Positions 26,801 to 38,170 of a stretch of DNA of 64,000 bases are shown piece by piece; position 1 is the first letter of the stretch, and each line of letters opens with the position of its first letter. Below the pieces are notes generated by a model that was given only the letters and a program-made list of their open reading frames with translations, did no database searches and was not told where the DNA came from. The position numbers and the translations under genes were made by a program. The stretch comes from Enterobacter ludwigii. Its GTDB lineage: Bacteria > Pseudomonadota > Gammaproteobacteria > Enterobacterales > Enterobacteriaceae. The stretch spans positions 2,790,001 through 2,854,000 of the forward strand of contig CP083824.1 of the NCBI GenBank assembly GCA_023023105.1. The letters are read 5' to 3'.

Positions 26801-27145
26801 ACCATCGACAAACTCCGTGACGGCGATCCCGTAGAGCAGATGGTTATACATCCGCTCATTGGCTTTCAGCAGCCCTTCGTTGAGTGCCGGGGAACAGACC
26901 TGCGATATCAGGTTATCCAGTGCCTTTTCCGATAACTGGCAGGTTTTGCCACCAGTCATAAACGAACGCTTCGACAACACTTCACGCAGAACCGGACGCA
27001 GCACTACCTCATCCTGTTTATAACCCCGATAACCCATAATCTGTTTCGGAGATAAAAACGTCCAGCCGAGGCTGGTCAGTAACGTCAGTGCCGGGATTTT
27101 GGCGCTGTATTCTTCCTGGAACTTTGGCGTGTACGTCTGGTTCAT
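23861..27145 (-). CDS. hsdR: Type I restriction enzyme R subunit HsdR
   Basis: 1094 residues, full length. N-terminal nuclease domain with RRPDIVCFVNGIPLAVIEAKSP (residues about 150-175 region; D and ExK of PD-(D/E)XK, split by the GIPL strand). Then the translocase motor: Walker A HTTGSGKSYTM, motif II VLIDEGHRSQGG, motif III AFTGTPLLKED, and motif VI region ALIQAIARVNRLHP-like (seen as LIQAIARVNRLH). C-terminal helical region contacts the methylase. It cuts DNA only in complex with HsdM and HsdS, both interrupted here, so it should be inactive although its own frame is intact. 21 bases after hsdS. Confidence 0.95.
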   Translation of the reverse strand: MNQTYTPKFQEEYSAKIPALTLLTSLGWTFLSPKQIMGYRGYKQDEVVLRPVLREVLSKRSFMTGGKTCQLSEKALDNLISQVCSPALNEGLLKANERMYNHLLYGIAVTEFVDGKKVNPTIALIDWQHPENNQFHFTEEFTVLRSGGVETRRPDIVCFVNGIPLAVIEAKSPAGHSKKGPTIDEGISQSIRNQFNDEIPQMFAYSQLLLSINGHDGRYGTCHTPMKFWAAWREEDITDAQMYALRNHQLSTEQIHALFDHRPSADLDWYQQLIAAGELAVSGQDKLLISLLSPERLLEMTRFFTLFDKKTGKIVARYQQVFGIKRLLERISTRRPDGGREGGVIWHTTGSGKSYTMVFLSKALILHDSLKQCRVVVVTDRVDLEGQLSGTFASGGELAGKDDKAKAMATSGQKLAQQIGFGKERIIFTLIQKFNSATKLPECVNTSPDIIVLIDEGHRSQGGENHVRMKLALPNAAFVAFTGTPLLKEDKTTNKFGPIVHAYTMQRAVEDKAVTPLLYEERIPDLEVNDRAIDAWFDRITDGLSEAQKADLKRKYARKGEVYSADDRIRLIALDIATHFSKNIDEGLKGQLACDSKISAIKYKKYLDEAGLFESAVVISTPDTREGNTEVDESKLPEVTKWWKDNVGTQDESAYTRNIISRFDTDDKLKLLIVVDKLLTGFDEPKNTVLYIDKPLKSHNLIQAIARVNRLHPLKKFGLLIDYRGILAELDTTIGKYQDLASRTQGGYDIKDIDGLYSAMSSEYKRLPHLYNQLWAIFAGVKNKNDTEQLRAVLVPKMEERDGEMVDIHQKTRDDFFEALTAFAGCLKVALQSATFFTDKSFTEQDRNIYKETVKQMSSLRQWAMQVSGEQVNYDDYAEQVKKLLDKHVTGVEVREPNGVYEVGKMGKSEKPEEWDNNKTRNETDIIKTRVTKMIEQELRDDPYAQEAFSKLLRMAIEEAEKLFDHPLKQYLLFREFEEKVEARKLSDIPDALAVNKHAQAYYGVFKKELPEVFAINDIQVQEKWTKLAFEVDCIIVKAVAENSLNPQDIEKVVKTNLLPLLFTVCREVGAGMNQVNRIVETIIQILRVGLMKS

Positions 27146-28305
27146 TGGCTTTCCTTGTTCTTAGCGTTAAGCGCTAACGGCTTCTTCAGCTTCTACTTTC
27201 ACACGACGCTTTCCGGTCAGTAATTGCTGCATCAGGGCTTTTTTCTCGTCTTTCAGGCAGGTGAGTTTTTTCTCCAAGGTGGATATTTCAGCGTCCGCAG
27301 CAGAAAGTACGGCTGCGATTTTTTGTTGTTCTTCTATCGCTTTAGGAATTGTCATATTTAGTGCCTTGATGGCTTCAACTTGAACGCCCTTAACCGTGCT
27401 CCCCGTCCCCATTTTTGCTATCTGTTCAGCGTGTAATAGAAACCAGTTAAAAATATATTCTGAGCAAACATATTCACTTGCACAAATTGCTTTTAAATCT
27501 TGGTTAATAGCAACATCGCAAGACGCCATAACTGTTTTCCCAACGGCCATTCTAGTCGCAATTATTACCGTTCCAGCAAGGACAAGATTTGATGCGCTCT
27601 CAGCCAAACCAATTTCGTTAATATACTCTTGAGCCCCGTTAATACGTGGTGAAATTAGATCTTTAACTGTTACCCATGGGATATCCCCTCCCCATAGTCC
27701 GCTATTAGCTCGTGATGGTGTGCCCCCACCATAAATCCTACCGACTAAGCTCCCTAGCGGTCCTGAACGCCACTCCCCACTAAACCTAACCCCATGATCA
27801 TCCAGTAAGCGCCTCCTCCCAGTGAGCAATTGCTGCATCAACGCTTTTTTCTGCTGCTGACTGTTGGCGAGAAGGTTTTCCGTCACCGAAATTGCCTTAT
27901 TCCAAGTGGACAGAATTTGGGTGATTTTATTTTGTTCGGGGAGAGAAGGTAAGATGAATTTATATTTAAAAAGATCAGCCAAAGTTATAGAGACTTGGTT
28001 TGCATTACCACGAACCAAGTTTGAGATGAATTGTATAAACTCCTTTTTTTTAAGCATGCTAAAAAGATACTCATTTGTTATTTTTGTTTTCTTCGGTATG
28101 AGTTTAACAAGATTCTGATTTAGCAAGCTATTATGTGCACTGCGCGGAACCTTTACAGCTTTACCAACCATGGAGTCCAGTAAATGTGGACGAGATCCCA
28201 CAGTAGAGAGTATTATATCGTTTTCGAAAAGACTGTATTGCTCTAAACCTTCGACATTCCCGCCAGCAATAAAAACAGGGTTGTCAGAATGGATGGAGTC
28301 CCTAG

Positions 28306-29501
<1,196 letters not shown>

Positions 29502-30876
29502 CTAGTTGTATCCGAAATTCGAACAATCCGTATCCCTTCCTCTGTATATAATGATGAATTAAATGCATAGCCTTTTTTATATGTAACCACTTCACCAAGA
29601 TAACTTTCACTCCACCCCTTAGGCACCATAACCTAACTCCCTCAGATAACCCGCCATCTCAGTTTCCAGCTTAGCCAGTTCCGCTTTCAGTTGCTCACGC
29701 TCAGCACGTACCGCAAGCAAATCAATCTCGTCTTCTTCCTCAAAGGTATCGACATAGCGTGGAATATTAAGGTTATAGTCGTTGTCCTGAATCTCTTTCA
29801 GGCTGGCAAGATAGGCGTATTTCTCGACGTTATCGCCTTCACGATAGGTGTTAACGATCTTCTGGATATTTTCTGCGCTGAGCTGGTTCTGGTTTTTGCC
29901 CGCCTTATATTCACGGCTGGCATCGATAAACATCACCTTGTCATCCACTTTCTGCTTCTTAAAAATCAGAATCGCAGCCGGAATCCCCGTTCCGTAGAAC
30001 AACTTATCTGGTAATCCAATCACCGCATCCAGCAAATTTTCGTCGATCAGTTTCTGGCGAATTTTACCTTCGCTGGAGCCACGGAACAGCACACCGTGTG
30101 GCACAACTACGCCCATACGCCCCGTTCCTGGTTTCAGGGTTTCGATCATATGCGAGATAAAGGCGTAATCTCCTTTAGTCTTCGGCGGTACACCTCGACG
30201 AAAACGGCCAAACTTATCGTTTTCAGCCTCGTCATGGCCCCACTTATCCAGGCTAAACGGCGGGTTTGCGGTCACGATATCAAACAGCATCAGGTCGCCA
30301 TTTTTATCGAGCAGCTTCGGGTTACGAATGGTATCGCCCCACTCGATTTTGTGGTTGTCTTCGCCGTGGAGGAACATATTCATTTTCGCCAGCGACCACG
30401 TGGAGCCAATCGCTTCCTGACCGAACAATGCATAGTTACGGCTGTCATATCCGGAGACAATCTTACGTCCGCACTTCATTAACAATGAACCCGAACCACA
30501 GGCAGGATCACAAATGGTATCACCCGGCTGCGGATCGAGCAGTTCAGCAATCAGGTCCGAGACTTCCGGCGGGGTATAGAATTCCCCGGCTTTCTGTCCA
30601 CCGCTGGCAGCAAAATTTTTGATAAGATATTCATAGGCATTACCGATAACGTCCAGAGTACCTACACGGCTTGGCTTCAGGTTAAGATCTTCACCGGCAA
30701 AGTCTTCCAGCAGCTGACGCAGGATGGTGTTCTTCTGTTTTTCTTCACCCAGGCGGTCAGTGTTAAACGAAATATCCTGGAACACGCTTTTCCCGGCATC
30801 TTTCAGTTTGGTGCCGTTGGCTTCTTCAATAGCGTGTAATGCCTGATCAATACGCTCGCCGGGTAATGACTCCAAC

Positions 30877-31380
30877 TTACTGATAGTGTTTTATGTTCAG
30901 ATAATGCCCGATGACTTTGTCATGCAGCTCCACCGATTTTGAGAACGACAGTGACTTCCTGCCCAGCCTTGCCAGATGCTGCCTCAGATTCAGGTTATGC
31001 CGCTCAATGCGCTGCGTATATCGCTTGCTGATAACGTGCAGTTCTCCCTTCAGGCGTGATTCATACAGCGGCCAGCCATCCGTCATCCATACCACGACCT
31101 CAAAGGCCGACAGCAGGCCCAGAAGACGCTCCAGCGTGGCCAACGTGCGTTCACCGAATACGTGCGCCACAACCGTCCTCCGTATCCTGTCATACGCGTA
31201 AAACAACCAGCGCTGGCGTGATTTAGCGCCGACGTAACCCCACTGTTCGTCCATTTCCGCGCAAACAATGACGTCACTGCCCGGTTGTATGCGTGAGTTT
31301 ACCGACTGCGGCCTGAGTTTTTTAAGTGTCGTAAAATCGTGTTGAGGCCAACGCCCATAATGCGTGCACTGGCGCGACAT
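30877..31380 (-). CDS. insB: IS1 InsB' (copy 2)
   Basis: 167-codon frame identical to the one at 4805, carrying the DDE catalytic region. Translated only as InsAB' fusion through frameshifting. Confidence 0.93.
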   Translation of the reverse strand: MSRQCTHYGRWPQHDFTTLKKLRPQSVNSRIQPGSDVIVCAEMDEQWGYVGAKSRQRWLFYAYDRIRRTVVAHVFGERTLATLERLLGLLSAFEVVVWMTDGWPLYESRLKGELHVISKRYTQRIERHNLNLRQHLARLGRKSLSFSKSVELHDKVIGHYLNIKHYQ

Positions 31381-31574
31381 CCGACGCCATTCATGGCCAT
31401 ATCAATGATTTTCTGATGCGTACCGGGTTGAGAAGCGGTGTAAGTGAACTGTAGCTGCCATGTTTTACGGCAGTGAGAGCAGAGATAGCGCTGATGTCCG
31501 GCAGTACTTTTACCGTTACGCACCACGCCTTCAGTAGCTGAACAGGAGGGACAGCTGATAGAAACAGAAGCCAC
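31299..31574 (-). CDS. insA: IS1 InsA (copy 2)
   Basis: 91 residues, identical to the InsA at 4611: zinc-finger Cys pairs and helix-turn-helix. It acts as repressor and as the N-terminal half of the InsAB' transposase after a -1 frameshift at A6C. Confidence 0.95.
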   Translation of the reverse strand: MASVSISCPSCSATEGVVRNGKSTAGHQRYLCSHCRKTWQLQFTYTASQPGTHQKIIDMAMNGVGCRASARIMGVGLNTILRHLKNSGRSR

Positions 31575-32113
31575 TGGAGCACCTCAAAAACACCATCATA
31601 CACTAAATCAGTAAGTTGGCACCATTACCCGCTCGCCGTTACCCGGCTCATGACGGCGTTCGTACAGCGCATAAAAGCTGGCACTTTTTGGCAGCACAAA
31701 ACGCTCGTTAGCCATCATCGCTTCAATCAGTTCCGGCGCATCGCCATACTGTTCTTTGTATTCGTCATAGTGATCCTGCCAGACATCCGAAATGTACTTG
31801 AGGAACAGCATGGTAAGGATAAAGTCTTTATAGGTATCAGCACTGATGGTGCCACGGAACGTATCACACGCGGCCCACAGGGCTTTATTGATCGTATCCT
31901 GACTGATTTTGTCGTTCATGAATCATCCTGGTATGAGAATGCCAGCCCGAAATGCCGGGAAATATAGAAGGAAATAGGGTTTTGATAATACCTGAAAACA
32001 CGCAATCGGACACGTTAAGTCACTATGTTTTGACCCAAAACGCGCACGCATAATGAGTTAATTAAATCGAGGTCATCCGGGGAATATGTGCAGTTAATGC
32101 GTGAATCGCAGAT

Positions 32114-32235
32114 ACAAAAAAACCACCTTTCGGTGGTTTCACGACACTGCTTATTGCTTTGATTATTCTTTGTTTCCCATGGTAGCCGGAGTGGGACTTG
32201 AACCCACACAGCGCGAACGCCGAGGGATTTTAAAT
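32114..32235. repeat. Right 122-bp direct repeat: 3' part and terminator of intact leuZ
   Basis: Identical to 13989-14110. It covers the leuZ terminator and the tRNA 3' part up to the anticodon region; beyond 32235 the intact tRNA continues with CCCTTGTGTC while the left copy diverges. This is the attachment site on the tRNA side of the island. Confidence 0.93.
32116..32139 (-). terminator. Terminator of the glyW-cysT-leuZ tRNA operon
   Basis: On the reverse strand: AAACCACC, loop GAAA, GGTGGTTT followed by a T run. Strong Rho-independent hairpin 40 bases after the leuZ 3' end. The same hairpin exists in the left repeat. Confidence 0.88.
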
Positions 32236-32266
32236 CCCTTGTGTCTACCGATTCCACCATCCGGCC
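32180..32266 (-). tRNA. leuZ: tRNA-Leu (anticodon UAA)
   Basis: 87 bases with encoded CCA. The acceptor stem GGCCGGA pairs with TCCGGCT; anticodon loop TTTAAAA gives UAA; long class II variable arm; T-loop GGTTCAAGTCC. Nearly identical to E. coli leuZ. It is the integration site for the island to its left; the gene was restored by the incoming element. Confidence 0.97.
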
Positions 32267-32277
32267 AGGGAAGAAAG

Positions 32278-32351
32278 TGGAGGCGCGTTCCGGAGTCGAA
32301 CCGGACTAGACGGATTTGCAATCCGCTACATAACCGCTTTGCTAACGCGCC
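32278..32351 (-). tRNA. cysT: tRNA-Cys (anticodon GCA)
   Basis: 74 bases, acceptor GGCGCGT/ACGCGCC with CCA encoded, anticodon loop TTGCAAA. Same place and sequence type as E. coli cysT, 11 bases upstream of leuZ in the tRNA operon. Confidence 0.97.
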
Positions 32352-32397
32352 GTTAAATCTTTCAAACTGACACCCGCTACTGCGCATGTCTTTAATC

Positions 32398-32473
<76 letters not shown>

Positions 32474-32625
32474 ATGTCATCAAGTTGACTTCTAACCACT
32501 TGATTTCATTATCGTCCGGCTTGCTGTGCCGCCGTTCGATGCGTTGCATTCTACTGATATGACGTTATGAGTCAACGTTATTTTTTGCATCCCTGGATCG
32601 TTTGCTGAAAATTACGGCGAAACGA

Positions 32626-33174
32626 TCACTGATCAAGCAAATCCCCGCGGGCAGCGTTTAAATATTGCAGCATTGACCACAGCGTCAGCACTGCCGCAAC
32701 CCACAGCAGACCAATCCCCGCCCACTCAACCCAGGCGTTCGGACGCCAGAGCATCCAGACCAGTGCCGCCATTTGCGCGGTTGTTTTCACTTTACCAATC
32801 CAGGAGACCGCCACGCTGCTGCGTTTCCCCAGTTCGGCCATCCACTCACGCAGTGCAGAGATAATAATTTCACGGCCGATCATCGTCGCCGCAGGCAGCG
32901 TCACCCACCAGGTATGATAATGCTCGGCCACCAGCACCATCGCGATAGCGACCATCACTTTATCAGCAACGGGATCGAGAAAGGCACCAAAACGGGTACT
33001 TTGATTCCAGCGACGTGCCAGGTAGCCATCAAACCAGTCGGTGACTGCTGCAATCAGGAAGATCAATGCACAGGCGAAAGGTGCCCAGACAACCGGCAGG
33101 TAAAACGCCAGTACAAAGAACGGAATAAGCACGACACGAAAGAGAGTGAGCAACGTAGGGATATTAAATTGCAT
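32626..33174 (-). CDS. pgsA: CDP-diacylglycerol-glycerol-3-phosphate 3-phosphatidyltransferase PgsA
   Basis: 182 residues, inner-membrane enzyme that makes phosphatidylglycerophosphate, the committed step to phosphatidylglycerol and cardiolipin. The CDP-alcohol phosphotransferase motif is intact: [11 protein letters not shown], then [11 protein letters not shown] (D-x2-DG-x2-AR-x8-G-x3-D-x3-D). About four to five hydrophobic helices. Downstream of uvrC by 56 bases and upstream of the tRNA operon, as in E. coli. Confidence 0.97.
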   Translation of the reverse strand: MQFNIPTLLTLFRVVLIPFFVLAFYLPVVWAPFACALIFLIAAVTDWFDGYLARRWNQSTRFGAFLDPVADKVMVAIAMVLVAEHYHTWWVTLPAATMIGREIIISALREWMAELGKRSSVAVSWIGKVKTTAQMAALVWMLWRPNAWVEWAGIGLLWVAAVLTLWSMLQYLNAARGDLLDQ

Positions 33175-33230
33175 AATGACGGTAACTGTTTGTTGTCAGT
33201 AAAATTTAGCTCTATGTTGCTACAGAGCCC

Positions 33231-35063
33231 TCAATGTTTCAACGAGTAGTAGATCTTTTCTGCCAGCCCTTGCGAAATACCCGGCACTTTTGCAATTTCC
33301 TCTATGCTGGCGTTGAGTAATCCTTGCAATCCGCCCATATATTTCAGCAGCATTTGACGACGTTTTGGCCCCACGCCCTCAATCGTTTCCAGGGTACTGG
33401 TATTTTTTACCTTTGCCCGTTTTTTGCGATGACCGCTGATGGCGTGGTCGTGTGATTCATCACGAATATGCTGAATGACATGCAACGCCGGGGAGTCCGG
33501 CGGCAGGCTGAAGCCCTCACCTTCCGGCTCGAAGAAAAGCGTCTCAAGGCCAGCCTTGCGATCGGCCCCTTTTGCGACACCCAGCAGCAGCGGATGGTTT
33601 TTATCCCAACTGACATCAAGCGATTCAAATACCGCTTTCGCCTGGCCGAGTTGCCCTTTCCCACCGTCAATCAGGATCACATCCGGGATCTTGCTCTCTT
33701 CAATCGCTTTACCATAGCGACGGCGCAGCACCTGGTTCATGGCCGCATAATCATCACCCGGCGTGATGCCGGTGATGTTATAGCGGCGATACTCGGCGCG
33801 CAGTGGGCCATTGGCATCAAACACCACGCAGGACGCCACCGTCTGTTCACCCATCGTATGGCTGATGTCGAAACACTCCATACGTTTCACTTCCGGCAGC
33901 TTCAGCAGCGTCGCCAGGGCGGTTAAGCGCTGGCTCACCGTAGATTGCTGAGACAGCTTCGTCGTGAGCGCCGTCGCCGCGTTGGTTCGTGCCAGCTTCA
34001 GATAACGCGCGCGATCGCCACGCGGTTTGGTTTGTACGTTAACCCGACGACCGGCGAGTTCAGAAAGCGAATCGGCCAGCAGCGTTTTATCACCGAGGTT
34101 AAAATCAAGCAGGATCTCCGATGGCAGCGTGCGCATCTGGCTCCCCTGCAGATAGAACTGGCCGACAAAGGTTTCCACCACTTCACCCAGCTCGGTGCCG
34201 CCAGGCACTTTTGGGAAATAGCTGCGGCTGCCGAGCACTTTGCCCTGACGAATAAAGAGAACATGCACACAGGCCATCCCGGCGTCAAAGGCCACGCCGA
34301 TGACGTCAAGATCGTCACCAGTATTTGAGACAAACTGCTTCTCAGTGACTCTGCGCACCGCCTGGATCTGGTCGCGGATACGCGCTGCCTCTTCAAACTC
34401 GAGTGCGGCGCTGGCTTTTTCCATCCGTTCGATCAGTTGCGTTAATACCTGATCGTCCTTTCCAGCCAAAAACAGGCGCACATAATCAACCTGCTGGGCA
34501 TACTCTTCTTCACTCACCAGCCCGGCAACGCAGGGCCCCAGACAACGCCCAATCTGGTACTGCAGGCACGGACGCGATCGGTTACGGTAGACGCTATTTT
34601 CACACTGGCGGATAGGGAAAATTTTCTGCAGCAGCGCCAGCGTCTCGCGAACGGCATAGCCGTTAGGAAACGGTCCAAAATATTCACCTTTCGCATGCTT
34701 TGCACCGCGGTGCATAGCAAGACGCGGATGGGTATCACCACTCAGAAAGATAAATGGATAGGATTTATCATCACGCAACAGGACGTTATAGCGCGGCTGG
34801 TAGAGCTTTATATAGTTGTGTTCAAGCAGCAGCGCTTCGGTTTCGGTATGCGTGACGGTGACATCAATGTTCTGAATGAGTGAGACCAATGCTTCGGTCT
34901 TACGGGAGGCAAGGTTGCTGCGGAAATAGCTGGAGAGGCGTTTTTTAAGATCTTTTGCCTTCCCCACATAGATAACCGTGCCGCCAGCGTCATACATGCG
35001 ATAGACGCCAGGCTGGCTGGTTACGGTTTTCAGAAACGCTTTTGAATCGAACACATCGCTCAC
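33231..35063 (-). CDS. uvrC: Excinuclease ABC subunit C
   Basis: 610 residues. Makes both incisions in nucleotide-excision repair. Order: GIY-YIG nuclease ([21 protein letters not shown], residues 18-38 split here as [10 protein letters not shown] and VIYVGKAK), Cys-rich linker, UVR domain near 205-240 binding UvrB, RNase-H-like 5' nuclease with [11 protein letters not shown] and [10 protein letters not shown], and two helix-hairpin-helix motifs at the C-terminus ([25 protein letters not shown]). Its start overlaps the uvrY stop by 4 bases. Confidence 0.97.
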   Translation of the reverse strand: MSDVFDSKAFLKTVTSQPGVYRMYDAGGTVIYVGKAKDLKKRLSSYFRSNLASRKTEALVSLIQNIDVTVTHTETEALLLEHNYIKLYQPRYNVLLRDDKSYPFIFLSGDTHPRLAMHRGAKHAKGEYFGPFPNGYAVRETLALLQKIFPIRQCENSVYRNRSRPCLQYQIGRCLGPCVAGLVSEEEYAQQVDYVRLFLAGKDDQVLTQLIERMEKASAALEFEEAARIRDQIQAVRRVTEKQFVSNTGDDLDVIGVAFDAGMACVHVLFIRQGKVLGSRSYFPKVPGGTELGEVVETFVGQFYLQGSQMRTLPSEILLDFNLGDKTLLADSLSELAGRRVNVQTKPRGDRARYLKLARTNAATALTTKLSQQSTVSQRLTALATLLKLPEVKRMECFDISHTMGEQTVASCVVFDANGPLRAEYRRYNITGITPGDDYAAMNQVLRRRYGKAIEESKIPDVILIDGGKGQLGQAKAVFESLDVSWDKNHPLLLGVAKGADRKAGLETLFFEPEGEGFSLPPDSPALHVIQHIRDESHDHAISGHRKKRAKVKNTSTLETIEGVGPKRRQMLLKYMGGLQGLLNASIEEIAKVPGISQGLAEKIYYSLKH

Positions 35064-35716
35064 TGACTTAACAACGTCTCCGCATTACACAAACCATGTC
35101 GGATGGCCAGATGAGTCAGTTCGACATCACCATGAATGTTCAGTTTACTGAACATCCGATAACGATAGCTGTTCACCGTTTTCGGGCTGAGATTCAGTTG
35201 CTCCGAGATCTCATTCACCTTCTGACCTTTGGTGATCATCAGCATAATCTGCAATTCACGCTCAGACAAACTGGCGAACGGTGATTCGTTTTTCTCAGGC
35301 TCGATCTGACTTAGCGCCATCTGCTGAGCAATGTCGGAGGCGATGTAACGCTGTCCGGCAAACACAGAGCGGATAGCATTAACAACTTCTTGTGGTGCGG
35401 CACCTTTACTCAGGTAACCCGCAGCACCCGCCTGCATCACTTTCGCGGGCAGAGGATTTTCGGTATGCACGGTCAGCATGATGACTTTCGTATCGACGAA
35501 AGTCCGCGCAATTTTGCGTGTTGCTTCGAGTCCACCGATACCGGGCATGTTCATATCCATCAGCACTACATCCGCCGAGTTTGTGCGGCACCATTTTACG
35601 GCATCTTCCCCACAGCACGCCTCACCGGCAACTTTAATACCTTTAATATCTTCAAGAATGCGTCGTATCCCTGCGCGCACCAGTTCGTGGTCATCAACAA
35701 GAAGGACGTTGATCAA
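35060..35716 (-). CDS. uvrY: Response regulator UvrY (BarA partner, GacA homologue)
   Basis: 218 residues. Receiver domain with acidic pocket DDHE at 8-11, phospho-acceptor Asp54 in [10 protein letters not shown], and Lys near 104 (YLSKGAAP). LuxR-type helix-turn-helix at 145-205 ([30 protein letters not shown]). Phosphorylated by BarA; in relatives it activates the csrB/csrC RNAs, affecting carbon metabolism, motility and biofilm. Coupled to uvrC downstream. Confidence 0.97.
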   Translation of the reverse strand: MINVLLVDDHELVRAGIRRILEDIKGIKVAGEACCGEDAVKWCRTNSADVVLMDMNMPGIGGLEATRKIARTFVDTKVIMLTVHTENPLPAKVMQAGAAGYLSKGAAPQEVVNAIRSVFAGQRYIASDIAQQMALSQIEPEKNESPFASLSERELQIMLMITKGQKVNEISEQLNLSPKTVNSYRYRMFSKLNIHGDVELTHLAIRHGLCNAETLLSQ

Positions 35717-36182
35717 AGGAAATGTCTCCAGAATAGGGATAACGCTACTGAGTGATAATTTGGTTTATATTAACGGTTTTCCTCGCAAGATTAAAACGTT
35801 AAAAAACTGGCTATTCGATTTTGCTCTCGTTTCTGGAAATTAGCCTGTACAGGCTCTGGAAAGCGGGTCCGTGCATTCAGGGCTTTTGCGGCTATTTTTA
35901 AGCATCTGTATTCAAATAGTTACAAAAAAATTGCAGAGATTCCCCACCAGAAAACAGCGTTCAAATTTTTGTAACAATAATTAACGGCAAGCGAACCGGA
36001 CATAAACAATTAATAGCCACTGGCTGTCGCTCAGTTTACGGGCACGCTCTGTTTACGCAATTAAACATCTGCGTAAAAGTACGAAAAACAACCGCTGCAT
36101 TTTTTGCTGCAGCTTGTGGTATACTCCGCCGCCTTGACTTTCGTCGTCGCGCTTTAGCGCCGTTTAATAATGAGGAAAATAA
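35717..36182. other. Control region between uvrY and yecF
   Basis: 466 bases between divergent genes with no gene seen. The stretch 36100-36180 includes GTATACTCCGCC and GAGGAAAATAA, the latter being the yecF ribosome site. No RNA gene could be named. Confidence 0.4.
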
Positions 36183-36407
36183 ATGAGCACACCTGAATTT
36201 GCCACTGCGGAGAATAACCAGGAACTGGCACAGGAAGTAAACTGTCTGAAGGCGTTGCTAACACTGATGCTACAGGCGATGGGCCAGGCTGATGCCGGTC
36301 GTGTGATCATTAAAATGGAAAAACAAATCGCGCAGATGGAAGACCAGGCGGAATCAGCGGTATTTGCCAACACCGTTAAGCAAATCAAACAAGCCTACCG
36401 CCAGTAA
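36183..36407 (+). CDS. yecF: YecF, DUF2594 family protein
   Basis: 74 residues, [19 protein letters not shown] to the end, helical and acidic, with no signal or membrane segment. Function unknown. ATG preceded by GAGGAAAATAA. Same position between uvrY and sdiA as in E. coli. Ends 66 bases before the converging sdiA stop, with a shared hairpin between. Confidence 0.93.
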   Translation: MSTPEFATAENNQELAQEVNCLKALLTLMLQAMGQADAGRVIIKMEKQIAQMEDQAESAVFANTVKQIKQAYRQ

Positions 36408-36410
36408 TAA

Positions 36411-36441
36411 AAAACGGCTGGATGCATTGCATTCAGCCGTT
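36411..36441. terminator. Terminator between yecF and sdiA
   Basis: AACGGCTGGATGC, loop ATT, GCATTCAGCCGTT: 13-bp stem with one wobble. The A run on its left gives a U tail for the sdiA transcript on the reverse strand; it may act on yecF as well. Confidence 0.75.
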
Positions 36442-36473
36442 AGCTCGTCTGGCACGCAGAACGTAGAGTTTAA

Positions 36474-37196
36474 TCAGATCAGTCCCGTTGCCGCCGCATA
36501 GCACGCAATCTGCGTCTTGTTTGGCGCGTTGAATTTCTTCTGCATATTCTTCTGATGGAAGTTAACGGTATTCTCCGAAATTGAAAGAATGATCGCTATT
36601 TCCGCTGACGTCTTCCCTTCCGCGGTCCATTTCAGAATTTCGCGCTCACGCTTGCTGAATTTCATTTCAGGCTGCATGACCATCTCATCTTCAAAACGGG
36701 TCAGCGTGGTTAAGGCCATTTGTACCAGCATCTGCAAGCGTAATTCTATTTCTTCGCTGGCTAAGGGTATTTCCAGCACACTAGTACGGGAAACCGACAG
36801 AAAACCGAGTGCGTGATTCGGCAGCATCAGACACTGCGTTATTCCTTTACGTAAACCGTGGTCTTGCGCGCAGCTCCATAATTCCTGAGCATCCGCAAAT
36901 AATTCATCGGTCCAGGGTAAATGACCATGAATGAAATTCTCGGGTTTTAACACTGGATCAACCGTGAAATAGTTCGCAGATTGATATTGCGCCATCCACT
37001 GCTTTGGGTAAGTGGTATGCACTGCAATCTTAGGACGCGTAAATGGCACGGGATGACGCACACAGAGTGCGTAATAATCAAATTCAAGCGCCTGAGTTTG
37101 TCTCTGTAGTTCCTGATATACCTCGTCGGCACAGGTCAATTCCTGAAACCGGAGGGAGCAATCCCGTCGCCAGGTGAAAAAGTCTGAATCCTTCAT
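36474..37196 (-). CDS. sdiA: LuxR-type acyl-homoserine-lactone receptor SdiA
   Basis: 240 residues, E. coli length. N-terminal autoinducer-binding domain with conserved FDYYALCVRHPVPF, YQSANYFTVDPVL and LPWTDELF; C-terminal HTH with FSKREREILKWTAEGKTS and SISENTVNFHQKNMQKKF. It is an orphan receptor (no LuxI gene in this window) that senses foreign acyl-homoserine lactones and affects ftsQAZ and adhesion genes in relatives. The 220 bases upstream, to tcyN, hold no gene. Confidence 0.96.
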   Translation of the reverse strand: MKDSDFFTWRRDCSLRFQELTCADEVYQELQRQTQALEFDYYALCVRHPVPFTRPKIAVHTTYPKQWMAQYQSANYFTVDPVLKPENFIHGHLPWTDELFADAQELWSCAQDHGLRKGITQCLMLPNHALGFLSVSRTSVLEIPLASEEIELRLQMLVQMALTTLTRFEDEMVMQPEMKFSKREREILKWTAEGKTSAEIAIILSISENTVNFHQKNMQKKFNAPNKTQIACYAAATGLI

Positions 37197-37417
37197 ACTT
37201 ACTAAATGAAGCCTCTGAAAAGATAATCATTATTATGGTGAATATAAATTAACACATAAAACTTATTTCTAACTACAAAATATCGGCAATAGCACAATTA
37301 ACTTTACTATTGATAAGGTTTATCCGAGCTGGATGGAATAAAAAAACATGGGATAAGGCGATAAAGGAGAATAATTTGCCCCAGGCTAAATTCCTGGAGC
37401 AAATTAGTGCAAAAATG

Positions 37418-38170
37418 CTACTGCATGAGGAATTTTTCCAGGAACTGGCGAGTTCGCGGCTGCTGAGGGTTAGCAAACAGGCTTTTCGCCGGCCCCTGCT
37501 CCACAATTCGCCCTTGATCCATGAAGATGGCTCTGTCGGCAACATCGCGGGCAAAGCTCATTTCATGTGTCACGATAACCATCGTACGTTTTTCCTGAGC
37601 CAGCTGACGAATAGTGTTCAACACTTCCCCCACCAGCTCAGGGTCGAGTGCAGAGGTAGGCTCATCAAACAGGATCACGTCAGGACGCATGGCCAGCGCG
37701 CGCGCGATTGCCACGCGCTGCTGTTGCCCCCCTGACAAACGGCGCGGGTAGCTAGTCTCTTTACCCGCCAGCCCGACTTTGGCAAGCAGTTCACGCGCTC
37801 GAACTGTTGCTTCCTCTTTTGATTCCCCTTTCACAATTACCGGCCCTTCAATAATGTTTTCCAGCACCGTGCGGTGCGGGAAAAGATTGAAGTTCTGGAA
37901 AACGAAGCCAACATGCTGGCGCAAACGGCGAATTAACCCTTTCTGCTGACTGATGGATTTGCCGGTATCAATGGTTATATCACCGACACGGATGGTTCCA
38001 CCTTCCGGCTGTTCCAGCAGGTTAATGCTGCGCAGCAGCGTCGTCTTTCCCGAACCACTCGGTCCGATAATTGCCACCACTTCCCCTTGCTCAACTTCCA
38101 GATCAATCCCGTGGAGCACCGTTTGACCGTGGAATTTTTTCACCAGGTTTTTGACGTCGATAGCACTCAT
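37418..38170 (-). CDS. tcyN: L-cystine ABC transporter ATPase TcyN
   Basis: 250 residues. Walker A GPSGSGKTT at 33-41, signature LSGGQQQRVAIARAL, Walker B VILFDEPTSALDPE, H-loop VTHEMSF. Powers cystine import with TcyL (permease) and TcyJ (binding protein). Formerly yecC. Its start overlaps tcyL by 4 bases. Confidence 0.96.
   Translation of the reverse strand: MSAIDVKNLVKKFHGQTVLHGIDLEVEQGEVVAIIGPSGSGKTTLLRSINLLEQPEGGTIRVGDITIDTGKSISQQKGLIRRLRQHVGFVFQNFNLFPHRTVLENIIEGPVIVKGESKEEATVRARELLAKVGLAGKETSYPRRLSGGQQQRVAIARALAMRPDVILFDEPTSALDPELVGEVLNTIRQLAQEKRTMVIVTHEMSFARDVADRAIFMDQGRIVEQGPAKSLFANPQQPRTRQFLEKFLMQ

Larger units (their letters stand above)
30862..31629 (-). mobile_element. IS1, copy 2, in hsdM, target duplication CGCTCGCCG
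   Basis: 768 bp, reverse orientation relative to copies 1 and 3. The 9-bp repeat CGCTCGCCG is at 30853-30861 and 31630-31638. Both coding frames translate identically to the other two copies. Confidence 0.97.
29619..31919 (-). pseudogene. hsdM: Type I restriction methylase subunit HsdM, split by IS1
   Basis: Removing IS1 (30862-31629) and one 9-bp repeat restores 507 residues, from MNDKISQDTINKALWAACD to AGYLRELGYGA. The N-terminal HsdM_N domain runs to about 150. Methylase motifs: DPACGSGSLLMKCG (SAM binding) and TANPPFSLDKWG (N6-adenine NPPF). IS1 cuts after about codon 96, between ERRHEPGNGER and IDQALHAIEE. Neither half can form an active methylase. Loss of HsdM removes both methylation and restriction. 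First gene of the hsd operon; 194 bases of upstream sequence reach the right repeat. Confidence 0.94.
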